64,000 bases of DNA. It comes from Gnetum montanum. Its lineage: Eukaryota; Streptophyta; Gnetopsida; Gnetales; Gnetaceae. The number at the start of each line of letters is the position of its first letter. The stretch's first letter is position 1. A program made the translations under genes and the position numbers. Where the stretch lies: assembly GCA_015680685.1 (NCBI GenBank), contig MNCI01023302.1, positions 337,675 through 401,674 on the forward strand. Reading direction: 5' to 3'. A model generated the notes under the pieces. That model searched no databases. It was not told the origin of the DNA and saw only the letters and a list, made by a program, of their open reading frames with translations. This document shows, piece after piece, positions 45,932 through 57,783 of this stretch.

Positions 45932-46534
45932 ATACCCCTAAATGAAATGGGATTGGTTGGTTGACATTTTTCTTCATTTGGCTTTTGGAAGCAATCAAAA
46001 CTACTTAGCATGTGGTAACTATCTTTGCTATTCAGCACAATTTTGCTTCTTTTGCTTAGGCAATTTGGGAAAACATCTCCAAAGACTCTACCTCTTTGTA
46101 GAATAACTACTCATTCTATAGAGATATTAACTCATCTAATTTTCTCCTTCTTTTTCCTTGTAGATGCATTTGTATCTCATTTGTATTGTCCTCCTAGCAT
46201 GTGGAGAATCACTCAGAATTGGATCTGCACATTGATCTAGTCCATTCATTTTCTTCATTAGCTTATGAATTTGTAGTGTTTTTGCTAGATATTCATCGAA
46301 TGCATGCACCAGAGAAAAAATGAGGTGAGATAGCTCCTCATAATATGCCTCTAATCCTTTGGAACATTTCTAGGAGGTTCCTATTTTATGATTTCTTTTG
46401 TAATCTAGATCTTTCCTTTTTCAATTCTTTGCATATGGCATTATCTAGATTTGCTATAGATATATTTTCTACTTTCCAAATTTTCTTCTTTAATTTAACA
46501 CTTTAACAAATTAGATTTGTTTCACTTTGTGCTC
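45932..46534. repeat. Repeat R1 (first part), diverged
   Basis: No gene. Together with 59,269-59,560 on the other side of E4, it resembles 62,400-63,250 in the same orientation (shared TGTCCTCCTA, AGCTCCTCAT and nearby blocks). On the minus strand it gives a broken Lys/Glu-rich frame. Ends with the target site TGCTC (46,530-46,534) of E4. Confidence 0.35.
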
Positions 46535-47382
46535 TGATAAGTCACCAAATAAGTGACCCAATATTGGACCCTTGATATTGGATACGTGGTATCAGATCAA
46601 TCAAGCGACATTAGACATAATGTTGGAGCTTATCTCATTGTCTATAAATAAGAGACAGGGGTGCTTGGTTTTGCATGGTATTTTTTTTAGTCCTTTAGTC
46701 AAACTCTTGCAGTTTTTCTTTTCCAGAGTTAGAATTATTTTTGAGTGCTCGTAGTAGGAGTCATAGAGTGAACGAATCCTTATTCGAGCATCGTGTACTT
46801 GAGCACACCTTGTGTCTGGAAATAAAGATGAAATTTGTGATAAACCTTGCAACATTTAGAATAGCTTAACTATTGCATTTAATGTTATTTATTTTTATTT
46901 GATGCTCTCATTAGTTAATCAATGTTATTTCTATAGAATTATTAATTATCAATGAATTAGCACACTCAGTATGACCACTTCGAGCATATGTGAAACACTT
47001 GGTAACCAAGTAACGACTAGTGTTTGGTAATCTCAGTAGTGTTACACTAGTTGAGGATGGGTTTGGAGAGTGGGAACAGATGCTAATGTTAGGATTTGAT
47101 TAACATTAGAAGTTATAAAAGCCCATTGGTTAACTAAATATTTTCATTCCACACACTTAGGAGACCAAGATAGAAAATATAAAAACATAAAAAAATCACA
47201 TACCTTGAGTTTACTTAACCATACAATTGTGCCTTACAAGTAAGCTTGGGAAGGTAATGATTGCATAACTCATCCTTATTCTATGTAGGTGCATAAGCAC
47301 TTAATCCTTGGAGTTTGACTAGATCATGCATAAATGCTCATATTCATATGGTTGGACGTAGGGGGTACCTTGCCACTCATCA
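46535..47382 (+). repeat. E4 5' LTR
   Basis: Begins TGATAAGTCACC, TATA box CTATAAATAAGAG at 46,642, ends CCACTCATCA. U3 has short GATATTGGA-type repeats (46,558-46,600). Pairs with 58,757-59,263. Confidence 0.85.
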
Positions 47383-47402
47383 TTGGCACCATTGTTGGGG
47401 AT
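47383..47402 (+). promoter_or_regulatory. E4 primer-binding site
   Basis: TTGGCACCATTGTTGGGGAT follows the LTR directly. Transitions explain all core differences from the Athila tRNA-Asp-type site. Confidence 0.55.
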
Positions 47403-47519
47403 TTTGTTGTTTGTGTATTGATTAGAACTTAGGAAATCATTCCATTGTTGGAATGAACCCTTAAGGTTAACTATCCTACAATCATCGGAAAAGAGTATCA
47501 CACACTGAGTAATCAATCA

Positions 47520-49250
47520 TATCTCCTTCTTCTTATGAGAGTGCTTCATCGACTAGGTGTGATACCATGAACAATCAGAGGCGTGGTGCACGAGATGATC
47601 TACCAGTGCCCCAATAATTTCACATGGTATACGCTCATCCTGATGAATATGTACTAGAATTTACCTTTATCCTCCACTAGGATGAATAGTTATGATGACA
47701 TGATTTATAAGGTAACATAGTGTCACCTCCTAATCACTCAATCTCGGGCATGCTTCTTCATGCTCTCACACAAATTAGTATGCAGCACTTACAGTCAGAG
47801 TATGTTGTGCATGAAAAAAATTTGAGAGATTATTGACCCATAGAGGCACAACATCAGAGGGATCTACAATAGGAAAGACATTATGAATTCATGAAGGGGA
47901 AGTGGTCTTAGGATGTCCCGTATGTCCTAAGTAAAAAATGACGGTGGTGAACTTGTCTTCAGTCAAGTAGTTGGGTATCAGAATCTTCAGTCAACTATTC
48001 ATAACCCAGGTTTTGGTACCAATGGACATAAAAGATCTGGAAAAGAAACATGAACGCATAACAATGATGGACATTAGAATCATGACTGTGACCAAGGCCA
48101 TGACCACCGAAGAAAAGGTGGTAGGCACCGACATGGTGCCAGTCTCTTTCCTCTTCATCTTCATCATCTTCTTCCTCCTCTTCTTTAAGATTTGAATGCA
48201 ATTGTAGAGGGCGAGACCATGAGGATAATGGTAGGAAAGATAGAAATCACCAACAAAATAGTAGAGAAAGGGGGTAAGGGCATTCCAGAGAGACACATCA
48301 CCAAATAAGGAAGAGTAGGGAACAACATAGGCATCATAGATGCCATAGGCAACATGATCATAATGAACCCCTACTTGCCACCCAAAGTATGTTAAATATA
48401 GTAGAGGCTGTTAGGATTCCAGCAAGGCACCAAAAAGACAATAGGATAAAAAAACTAGACATGAATAACATCCCACAATTTGAAGGCGGATATAATGTTG
48501 ATCGTCAAAACCATTTACAAGCATTCCACAATGCATATGCCTTGCAGAATATAGAAAACAAGTGGCAAAAGCTAAAGTTGTTTTCACGGACACTGATCAA
48601 GGAAGCAAAAAGCTAGTCTCAGTCCTTAGAACTAGAATCCATTCATCGATGGAGTACCATGTTGGAGTTATTCAATGATAAGTATCAAATGTACTCCTGA
48701 GTGTCCAACCTGCGTACAAAAAATCCAAGGATGGAAACAAGGAGGACACAAACCTTTGGATGCTACCATTGGCTGATATTATTCATTATTACATCATTGC
48801 CATGGCCATGGTTACTTGAAAAAGGAACAACTACGCCATCTTGTAGATGGGCTTAAGTACGAAATGCGAAGAACCCTTGGGACTTATGCCCAAGGAAGGC
48901 TATCCAAGCTTAGAGCCCATCAAATACAAAGATTGTTGGAGCAAGGTGCCAAGGAGGAAGATGAGTTAAAGAAAAGAGAAAGTGCAAAGGATTACAACAG
49001 AGATCCTTTTCTCGAAAATAAGAAAGTTAGATTTTTTGAAGATGAAGAAGAGTCACCACTTGAAGAGATGGTAAATCAAAAGACTTTTCCCATTCAAAAA
49101 TTTGCATCAAAAGTATTGGCAAAGGTGGATCAAATGTGGAACTTCCTAGACGACAAATGTCAAACTATGTTAAAAATAGTAGAGGAGGTTAGAGAATAAA
49201 GTAGTGATTGAGAGAGAAAGAAAAAGAAAGAAGCTGAGTATGCATGTAAC
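47520..49250 (+). pseudogene. E4 gag, first part
   Basis: Broken frames from about 47,520 (NNQRRGARDDLPVP, HPDEYVLEFTFILH) lead to two good pieces: 48,389-48,616 and 48,816-49,199. The second has LRHLVDGLKYEMRRTLGTYA, RLSKLRAHQIQRLLEQGAKE and a helical, charged tail. After a stop at 49,197-49,199 the frame continues in phase (KKKEAEYACNKG) to E3, and past it at 55,571. It matches E3 gag closely. Confidence 0.75.
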
Positions 49251-49255
49251 AAGGG

Positions 49256-50015
49256 TGATGAGTGGTGATGTACCCCTACACTTAACCATACAAATACGAG
49301 CATTATACGTGTGATCTGGTCGAACTCCGCAGACTAAGTGCCTACACGCCTCATGGAACACTGAAGGTTAATCATTTGTTGTCTTCCCAGACTTACTTGC
49401 AGTTGTCACAGTTGTATGGTTAACTAAGTCTGAGGTATGTGATTTTTATATCTTTTCTATTTTATTGCCTATGCTAATGAGGTAAAGGGTGAAGAGACTA
49501 ATTAACTAACTTTAACTGACTAACTAAGCCTTAATTAACCTAGCATCAACATTTGTTCCCACTTACCATTCACACCTTAAACCAATGCAACCTTGGTTAC
49601 CAAACGCTATTCATTATTGGGATTACCAAGCATAACTCACATGCTTGAAGCAGTTGTACTGAATGCACTTAACTACGGGAGAAGGGTTGAGAGAGATTTA
49701 ATTAACTAAGAAAGCATTTAAATGATAAAAAATAAATAAAAATAATTAAAATCCTATTTAGCCTATTCCATGCACTACAAGGTTTATCCAAGAAGTTCTT
49801 CTTTATTTCTATACACAAACTTGTGTTCAGGTACAATATTTGGTCGAATAAAGATCCGTTCACTTTGGAGTTCCTACTGTGGGCACATGGAGATTATTCT
49901 ATCTCTGGAGAGGTAAAACTGCTAGAGTTTTGCTATGGTCTAGGCCTAGAATTAGAAACAAGGGAGAGCCGCCTCTTATTTATAGACTTGGTGGTGCACA
50001 ACGATATCGTGGGGG
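49256..50015 (-). repeat. E3 3' LTR, U3 end deleted
   Basis: Begins TGATGAGTGGTGATG on the plus strand (LTR 3' end). Aligns with 54,751-55,510 at a 5,495-bp offset. Homology stops after the TATA box, at about 50,015, where the internal deletion joins RNase H. Confidence 0.85.
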
Positions 50016-50029
50016 ATGTAATAGTGCCT

Positions 50030-51482
50030 AAATTTATCTAGTGTAAACACTATAGCCATTAATTCCTTTTTTGTAGTTGTGTAGTTGAGTTATGCACCAA
50101 AAAGATTCTTACTCGCATAGTGGATGTAATAAGGGCATTTTTGTTCATCTAACTGTGTTAGTATGGCTCCTAAGGCATAATTAGATGCATTGGTCATTAT
50201 ATGAAATGGCTTGGACCAGTTGGGGGCTTGTAGAATAGGGGTTTCTACAAGCCTTTGTTTTAGAGTTTGGAATGCTTGTTCACATTCCCTGGTCCATTTG
50301 AAGAATGCTTGTTCTACCAACAATTTGGAAATCTTGGAGAAGATGTCAATAAATCTCCTATAGTAGCCAGTGTGTCGAAGGAATGATCAAATGTCTTTGA
50401 CCATTTCTGGTTATTGAGTGATTCCTTGGATGATCCTAACTTTTTATGGGTCTACCTCTATTCCTGATTGTGAAATCTTATGCCTTAGTACGATGCCCTC
50501 TTGAACCATCAAATGGCTTTTCTACCAGTTGAGCTTTAGGTTGGTTTCAACACATCATTTTAGCACTTTCTCTAATCAGTCCAAGGCTTGATCAAAGCTT
50601 GTCCCATAAGTGGAGAAGTCATCCATAAAGACTTCTACTCCGTTGCCTATTTGTTGTTGAAATATGCTTAGAACTAATCATTGAAACATGGCAAGGGCAT
50701 TGCACAAGCCAAATGACATTTGTTTATATGCAAACGTTCCCCAAGGGCTGGTAAACATTGTTTTGGCTTGGTCTTTTGGTGTAATCCGTATTTGGTTGTA
50801 CCCACTATAACCATCCAGAAAACTGTAGTAGCGATGGCCCGCTATAGTGTCTAAGACCTGGTCAACAAATGGCAATGGGAAGTGATCCTTGAATGTTTCC
50901 ATATTTAATAGCCTAAAATCTATGCATACCCTCCATTTGCCTCCTTTTTTAGGTACGATTACTAGAGGACTAATCCATTCGCTATCAACAATGGGATAAA
51001 TGAACCCAGCCTTGAGAAGTTGCTCTATTTCTTCTTTTACTATTTGTTTCAACTCTTGGGTTCAATCTCCTCTGTGGTTGTTTTCGAGGCTTCATGGAGG
51101 GGTCCGTGTAAATCTAATGCTGGCATATCCTAGGATCTATTCTGGTTAATTCAGGGTATGAGCAGGCAAAGGCTGTTAACCATTTATTTATCACCTTCAG
51201 CAAACTCTCTTTTTGCTTGGGAGCAAGCTTTGCATTGATGATTACCAATTTTCCATTTTTAATGGTCATGTATTCCAGACCGGTGGGCAATGATTTTAAG
51301 TCTAGGGGCTCTTGTTTAAATTCCTCAAGAATCTCCAACTTCCCCCAGTTAATGTTTTTAGAGTTAAGGGTTGGAAGTTGGCAAGGAACTTGCTCAAGTG
51401 CGTCTATGCTTTCAACGTAAGCATTAGTTATCCTCTCAGTCAGTTCCATGCATGTTATCGAGTTGCTCTGTTGATCAGCCAT
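50030..51482 (-). pseudogene. E3 reverse transcriptase and partial RNase H
   Basis: Minus strand: linker 51,482-51,114 (EPLDLKSLPTGLEYMTIKNG, VIINAKLAPKQKESLLKVIN), RT fingers and palm 51,052-50,678 (FIYPIVDSEWISPLVIVPKK, WRVCIDFRLLN, DHFPLPFVDQ, YYSFLDGYSGYNQI), catalytic FMDDFSTYG intact at about 50,625, RNase H start 50,323-50,090 (ECEQAFQTLKQRLVETPILQ, NASNYALGAILTQL). It ends at KKELMAIVFTLDKF by deletion into the LTR. A few stops (about 51,053, 50,680, 50,560, 50,470) break it. Confidence 0.8.
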
Positions 51483-51503
51483 CAGCCACTGGGTGTTTTC
51501 TTG

Positions 51504-52800
51504 TCATGTGGCTGCTGCATATAGGCACTTTTGTATGTCAACGTCTTGTGCACACCGATTGCATGCAAGCAGTCTTAAACTTTGCATCACCCATGATTTC
51601 GGCACGCAATGGCACCCTATGTTACTATATGTGATGCATAGAAATTTCTTCTTCTGAATCTTTCCAAAAGTATTTTTCTTGGATATTTCTAGGGAAAGAT
51701 TGTGGATTCCTAGGCATGCATCTATTGTACTCAGCCATGCCCTTCCCATTATTATCAGGAAGTCCCCTTTGTCATTCTTTATTTGGATCACTAGGAAATC
51801 AGCTGGGTATGATCAACCACCCACGATGGTAACAATGTCCTCAACCTATCCTAAAAGGAATAGTGATGGACTGGTCAGCCAGCTCTAAGTGAATATTTCT
51901 CTTCTTGAGTGGAGGTAGGTTCCAGGTTTTATACAATTCTTGTGAAATTAAGTTGACTCTGGAGCCTGAGTCAAGAAGAGCCTTATGAGGTTCATTCCCA
52001 GTGACTTGGAGATAAATTAGGGGGCTTCCAGGATTAGAGAATTTCTTAGAAAGTTGGCCTACCTTAATCCAGTTAGTAACGGTATGTGTTAACATAACCA
52101 TGTGCATTGGCCTCCATTTTTGGTTTGAAGGAGGTCCCGAAACCTTATTTGGTACGAAGGTGTTGAGATGTTCAACTGCTTGTGAGGGTGAGGACTTGGT
52201 TGGATTGTTGGTTTTGAAGAAAGGTCTTTTCGGCATAAGACTATCTGTATCAACTGAGAATTGAGGATTGGAAGCCCTTGTGACATTGGGTTGTTGCGGT
52301 TGAGTGGGAAATACCCTTGGCATTGTTGGAGTGGTTAGTGGTGGAGCTACTAGCGTAAGAGGTGCAGATGGATTCGGATGATGGTATGCATGTGGAGTAT
52401 CTCTTCTAGGAGAGGGAGTTTGGAAATATTCCTAAATTGGGTAGTAACATTGTGGGGTTGGGTGACCCATAGAGTCACTTGGGAAAATTAGCTACTACAA
52501 ATAGTAGCCATAAGGATTTGGTTGCCAGTAAGGGTATTGTTGTCTAGTCGGTGGCATCCCCCATGACTGTGGGTGTTGCCACTACTGATGTTGCCCGATA
52601 GGTTGTGACAGAGTTCCACTTGGATAATATGTTAATGGTTGGTGGAACTAACTTGGGTTACCTTGGGGATAAGGTAACCTTCGGGGTGCTTGCTGTCTGT
52701 TAAGTCTTGGGTTGAGCGCATACACCCCGGACTCTTACAGATGTGAGATTATTGGACAACATCCCTTAGGATGGTCATATTGGTAGATCTCACATCCACC
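51504..52800 (-). pseudogene. E3 gag tail and protease
   Basis: From the right: zinc knuckle at about 52,790-52,750 (CEIYQYDHPKGC; second Cys is Tyr), a Pro/Gln/Tyr-rich tail, then 52,323-51,841 with YLQVTGNEPHKALLDSGSRV and NLISQELYKTWNLPPLKK. The catalytic DSG is intact. After a stop near 51,850 the second half follows (51,791-51,504: IIMGRAWLSTIDACLGIHNL). This is the best preserved protease of the four Athila-like elements here. Confidence 0.75.
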
Positions 52801-52969
52801 ATCATTATCTATGTTAGAATCCACAACCTCATTGGAGACAGTTATTTTTTCCTTACCTTTGTTACGTGCATGGCCTACATCTCTCCGCTTTTTCTTATCG
52901 TGGTCACTACTTCGTTCCTCCTTAGAATCCTCTATGATTTTTAGGACAGTTTTAATTTTGCTATTGAAG

Positions 52970-54607
52970 GAGCTTCATATTTCATCTACCTTAGCCGACA
53001 CTTCCATTGTTAACTTCTAGAGTCACCGACTCTTCGAGTGGTGACTCATCCTCTTCATAGCAAAATCTTACTTCCTTCTTTCGAAGGGAAGGATCACGGT
53101 TATATTCTTCTGCGTTTTCTCTTTTCCATAGCTTCCCTTCTTCTTTGGCTACTTACTCCAATAATTAATAAATTTCATGGGATTTAAGCTTAGATAATCT
53201 CCCTTGGGCATAAGTCCCAAGGGTTCTCCTAGTCTCATGTCTTAGCCCATCTACAAGGTGGCGGAGTTGATCCCGCTGTGCGTAATCATGGCTCGAGCAA
53301 CGATGTAGCAATGCGTAATATCGGTCCATGGCAGCATCCAAGGGTTCATGATTACCCTGCTTCCATCCTTGGATATGTTTACACAAGTTAGACACTCTGG
53401 AGTATGTTTGGTATTTATTGTTGAACAATTCTAACATCATACTCCATCTCCTAATGGTTTCCGGCTCTAAGGACTGGTACTAACTCTCTGCTTCCTGTAT
53501 GAGTGTCCTAGGAAACAACTTTAGTTTTTGCCACTCGTTCTCAATATTTTAGAAGGCACATGCATCATGGAATTCCTATAAATGATTTTGTGGATCAGTG
53601 TTATATCCCCCTTCGAAGCGTGGGATATTATTCATATCTAATCTTTTGATCTGACTATCTTTTTGATGCCTTGTGGGTATTCTCACTACCTCCGTAATAT
53701 CTAGCATACTTCAGGTGGCAAGTAGGGGTTCATCATGATCATCTCTCTCATGATGTCTATGATGCCTATGTTGTTCCCTACTTTTCCTTCATTCATGCCT
53801 TGATTCTCTTGACTGCCCTCATCCTCTCTCTCAACTCTCTCGTTGAGGTCTCTCATCTCGTTTACCTTTGTCCTCACCGTTATGCTCTTTATGGCTACTC
53901 CTGAATGTGGAAGGAGAGGGTGAGTGATGTGATGAAGGGGAAGAAAAAGGGGAACCATCGCCATGATGATGTTTCTTACCTTCTCTTCTGTGACTATGAT
54001 CCCGATCGTGATGATGATCTGAATGCCCATCCTTGTCATGTGTTGTTGTTCCCTCAATGAATAATAGGCGTTCATGGGGATCAGAACCAGGGTTATGAAT
54101 CATGGAGTGTAAGTTTTGATACCCCACCTCCTCACCATCGTTAGGAGGGGGAACATCCTTCGATAGAGAACCTGTTATAATGGGTTCACCATCTTCGATT
54201 TTGCTTAGGATGTGCAGGACCCCTTTTCTTTTCAACAATGTGTGGTGGCTCTCCTACTGCAAGTTCCTTAAACTTTGTGCTTTTGTGGGATGATAATCCC
54301 TTGTGTCAAAATCACCTACAACGTATTTAGCATATAGTTTTGTCATGCCAATTTGTGCAAGAGCATGGAGAAGCATGTTGGGGACTGCACGATCTGGGGG
54401 TAACACTATGTTACCTTGTAGGTCACGCCAACGCAGCTGTTCGTCCTAATGGAGGATAAAGGTAAAATTTGGTATATACTCATTGGGATGGGTATATACC
54501 ACTTAGTATTGTTGAGGAATTGGCAGTTCGCGGTTATGTGTGTTTGGCTGGCGACGGTCTCTTGTATGATCCCTAGGTGGTGAATTGCTCTTATGAGAAG
54601 AAGACAT
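52970..54607 (-). pseudogene. E3 gag, main part
   Basis: Starts at ATG 54,607 (MSSSHKSNSPPRDHTRDRRQ). Pieces: 54,238-53,831 (charged, His/Ser-rich middle), 53,440-53,165 with MMLELFNNKYQTYSRVSNLC and LRHLVDGLRHETRRTLGTYA. Stops and shifts occur between them. Collinear with E4 gag. Confidence 0.75.
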
Positions 54608-54730
54608 CTTGATTTAATTCAGTGTACTATTAACCATTATATAAATTTTTTTTAATTAACCCTAAGGGTTTTTTTAAGCTTCTAATGATATGGATAATTT
54701 CCTATATTCTACTTAGCGCACAAACACTTA

Positions 54731-54750
54731 GTCCCTGGGAACGGTGCCAA
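54731..54750 (-). promoter_or_regulatory. E3 primer-binding site
   Basis: TTGGCACCGTTCCCAGGGAC on the minus strand directly follows the LTR end CCACTCATCA. It is the best kept of the tRNA-Asp-type sites here. Confidence 0.65.
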
Positions 54751-55570
54751 TGATGAGTGGTGAGGTACCCCTACACTCAACCATACGAATACGAGCGTTA
54801 CACTCGCAATCCGGTGAAACTCTGTAGACCAAGTGCCTACACGCCTCATGGAACACTTAAGGTTAATCATTTGTTATCTTCCCAGACTTACCTGTAGTTG
54901 TCATAGTTGTATGGTTAAGTAAGTTTGAGGTATGTGATTTTTATATCTTTTCTGTTTTATCATTTATGTTAATGAGGTAAAGGGTGAAGAGACTAATTAA
55001 CTAACTTTAACTAACTAACTAAGCCTTAATTAACCTAGCATTAGCATCTGTTCCCACTTACTATTCACACCTTGAACCAATGCAAACTTGGTTACCAAAC
55101 GCTATTCGTTACTGGGATCACCAAGCGTAACGCACGTGCTTGAAGTGGTTGTACTGAATACACTTAACTACGGGAGAAGGGTTGAGAGAGATTTAATTAA
55201 CTAAGAAAGCATTTAAATGATAAAAAATAAATAAAAATAATTAAAATCCTATTTAGCCTATTCCATGCACTACAAGGTTTATCCAAGAAGTTCTTCTTTA
55301 TTTCCGTACACAAACTTGTGTTCAGGTACAATATTTGCTCGAATAAAGATCCGTTCACTTTGGAGTTCCTACTACAGGCACATGGAGATTATTCTATCTC
55401 TGGAGAGGTAAAACTGCCAGATTTTCACTATAGTCTAGGCCTAGAATTAGAAAGAAGGGAGAGCCGCCTCTTATTTATAGACTTGGCGGTGCACTGCGAT
55501 ATCGCAGGGGACGACACGATATCGCGACAGACACGCGATATCGTGGCCCATGCGATATCGCGTCCCATCA
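54751..55570 (-). repeat. E3 5' LTR
   Basis: Complete LTR, TGATGAGTGG … CGTCCCATCA on the plus strand. TATA box CTATAAATAAGAGG on the minus strand (55,480-55,467). The distal U3 (55,496-55,562) has four CGATATCG palindromes. Confidence 0.9.
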
Positions 55571-55960
55571 AAGGGTAAGGGTAAGGTTGTTTTCATTAAA
55601 GAGGTTGTGGATTTAGACACAAAAAATGATGACAGATGTGAGATTTGCCAATATGACCATCCTAAGGGATGTTGCCCAGTAGTGTCACATCTATAAGAGT
55701 CTGGGGTGTATGCACTAAACCCATGATTAAATAGATGACAAACACCCAAGAGATTACCTTATCCTCAAGGTAACCCAAGGCAGTTCCACCAACCCTTGAC
55801 ATATTATCTGAGTAGAGCTCCACCACAACCAAATGAATAATATCAACAATGGCAACATGAACAATCATGGGGAATGCCACTACCATGTCAACAGTACCCT
55901 TACCGTGAACCTGACCCATACGGGTATTACGTTCAGTAGTCGATATCTCCACGTGAATCT
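55571..55960 (+). pseudogene. E4 gag, second part with zinc knuckle
   Basis: In phase with the sequence left of E3: a basic stretch, then CEICQYDHPKGC at 55,637-55,672, an intact CX2CX3HX4C knuckle. A stop at 55,694 and the Pro/Gln-rich gag tail follow. Confidence 0.75.
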
Positions 55961-56330
55961 ATTAGTCACGTTGCTCTTGAACCTTACTATCAGACTCTCG
56001 TGTACTATAGAGTATATTCGTTTAGAGCATGGCTAAGTATGATTGATGTGCACCTAGGAATACATGATATTTTGCTAGAGATATCAAAAGAAAATGCGTT
56101 TGGGAAGATCGAGAAGAAGAAAGTTCCATGCATTACATATAGTGACACAAGGTGCAACTATGTGCAAAAGTCCTGGTTTGTACAACGCTTAACATTGCCT
56201 GCATGCAACCAGTATGCACAAGTATCTGACATACAAAGATTCCTGTTTGTAGAAGCCATAAGATAGGAAGGCATCCAGTGGTTGACAGTTGACTTAGAGA
56301 GCAATTCAACTTTATGCATGGAACTAACTG
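55961..56330 (+). pseudogene. E4 protease C-terminal remnant
   Basis: The frame 56,000-56,266 has RAWLSMIDVHLGIHDILLEI and downstream linker. The half with the catalytic aspartate is missing; gag tail runs straight into AWLS, as in E2 but at a different point. Confidence 0.6.
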
Positions 56331-57510
56331 AGAGCTTGACTTGTGCCTATATTGATAGCATAGATGCATTAGAGTAAGTCCATCGCCAACTTCTAAGTAC
56401 TAACATTGAAGATATCAACTGGGGGAAGTTGGAAATCCCTAACAAGTTTAAGCAAGAGCCCCTTAAATTAAAACCGTTGCCAACTAGTATGGAGTATGCA
56501 TCTCTTAAGAATGAAAAACTAGTAATCATTAATGCTAAGCTCGCTCCTTAACAAAAATAAAGACTACTGAAGATGGTAAATAAATGGTCAAAAGCCTTTA
56601 CTTGGTCATATCTAGAATTAACTAGAATAGATCCTAGGATATGGCAACATAGAATTTACATTGACCCCTCTATGAAGCCTCGATGACAACTGCAAAGATG
56701 ACTAAACCCAAAGCTTAAGCAAGTAGTTAAAGAAGAAATTAAACAAATTCTAAAGGCCAGGTTCATCTACCCCATTGCTAACAGTGAATGGGTTAGTCCG
56801 TTAGTCATTGTGCCTAAAAAAGGTGGTAAATGGAGGGTGTGTATAGACTTTAGGTTATTAAACATGGCAACATTTAAAGATCATTTCCCATTACCATTCA
56901 TTGACCAAGTCTTAGATACCACTATAGGGCATTGTTGTTATAGTTTTTTGGATGGTTACAATGGGTACAATCAAATCCAAATAGCACCAGAAGACCAAGC
57001 CAAAAGTACATTCACAAGTCCTTGGGGGACATTTGCATATAGGTAGATGCTGTTTGGCTTGTGTAATGCTCTAACAACATTTCAACATTTAGTCCTTAGT
57101 ATATTTCAGTAGCAAATTTGGAATGGTGTGGAGGTTTTTATGGAATATTTCTCCACCTATGGAGCAGACTTTGAAAAAGCATTAGACTGATTAGAGCAAG
57201 TGTTGAAACGATGTGTTGAAACCAACCTAAGGCTCAATTGGTAGAAAAGCCACTTAATGGTCCAAGAGGGCATTGTATTAGGGCATAAAATTTCACAACT
57301 AGGGATAAAGGTAGATCCTAAAAAATTAAAGTCATCCAAGAAAACACTCATCAACTTGAAACTATAAAAGATGTTTGATCATTCCTTGGACATACTGGCT
57401 ATTATAGATGTTTCATTAAGAACTTTTTGAAGATTGCAAAATCGTTGGTAGAATTAACAAAAAAAGATGTACCCTTTGAATGGACCAAGGAATGTGAGTT
57501 AGCTTTCAAA
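56331..57510 (+). pseudogene. E4 reverse transcriptase, degenerate
   Basis: Linker with EPLKLKPLPTSMEYASLKNE (about 56,458), FIYPIANSEWVSPLVIVPKK (about 56,762), then 56,810-57,046 with WRVCIDFRLLN, DHFPLPFIDQ, YSFLDGYNGYNQI. The catalytic FMDD is FMEY at about 57,137. The thumb and the first RNase H block (WTKECELAF, about 57,482) follow, then homology stops at about 57,510. Confidence 0.75.
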
Positions 57511-57783
57511 ATCTCAATGACCTAAGGTATGGTTCTCATACCTTATGATATGGACCTAAGGAATGTTGAAGGTCTTGTGTAGTTCATTGGATGATATGAC
57601 AACTGATCGGTTTTCATCTAGTAAGTTAAGATTCATTAACCGTTCTTTCTGTGCTAGACTAAGATCAAGGTTAAGGTCACATGCTTTAGATAGTGTACAG
57701 AGCTCAGCTTGGATAGGAAGTGTTGGAAGTTTACCATACACTATCCAATGATATGAATGGACCAAGGTATGGTTCTCACTCAA
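57511..57783 (-). pseudogene. Inverted integrase C-terminal piece inside E4
   Basis: On the minus strand YGKLPTLPIQAELCTLSKAC, LDLSLAQKERLMNLNLLDEN and VVISSNELHKTF (57,783-57,556) match the integrase C-terminal region of E1 and E2, but in opposite orientation to the rest of E4. It is bordered on both sides by AAGGTATGGTTCTCA (about 57,513 and 57,764), which suggests a repair event. Confidence 0.65.

Larger units (their letters stand above)
49256..55570 (-). mobile_element. E3: younger Athila-like element, minus strand, inserted in E4 gag
   Basis: LTRs at 49,256-50,015 and 54,751-55,570 are near-identical; flanking AAGGG at 49,251-49,255 and 55,571-55,575 is a perfect target duplication. The minus strand holds primer site, gag, protease, RT and the first part of RNase H; the rest of RNase H, integrase, any third ORF and the U3 end of the 3' LTR are deleted with one junction near 50,020-50,030. 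The closeness of the LTRs makes it the youngest retrotransposon in the window. Confidence 0.9.

Noticed and set aside
45932-45945. Purine-rich minus-strand sequence next to the E1 5' LTR as a sign that this LTR is shared with a second element on the right
   Set aside because: The purine run is short and the sequence to the right does not clearly match the E1 pre-LTR region. Tandem elements sharing an LTR cannot be supported.
47991-48296. Minus-strand frame with runs of Glu, Asp and Lys
   Set aside because: Antisense of E4 gag; acidic runs come from TCT/TTC-rich sequence.
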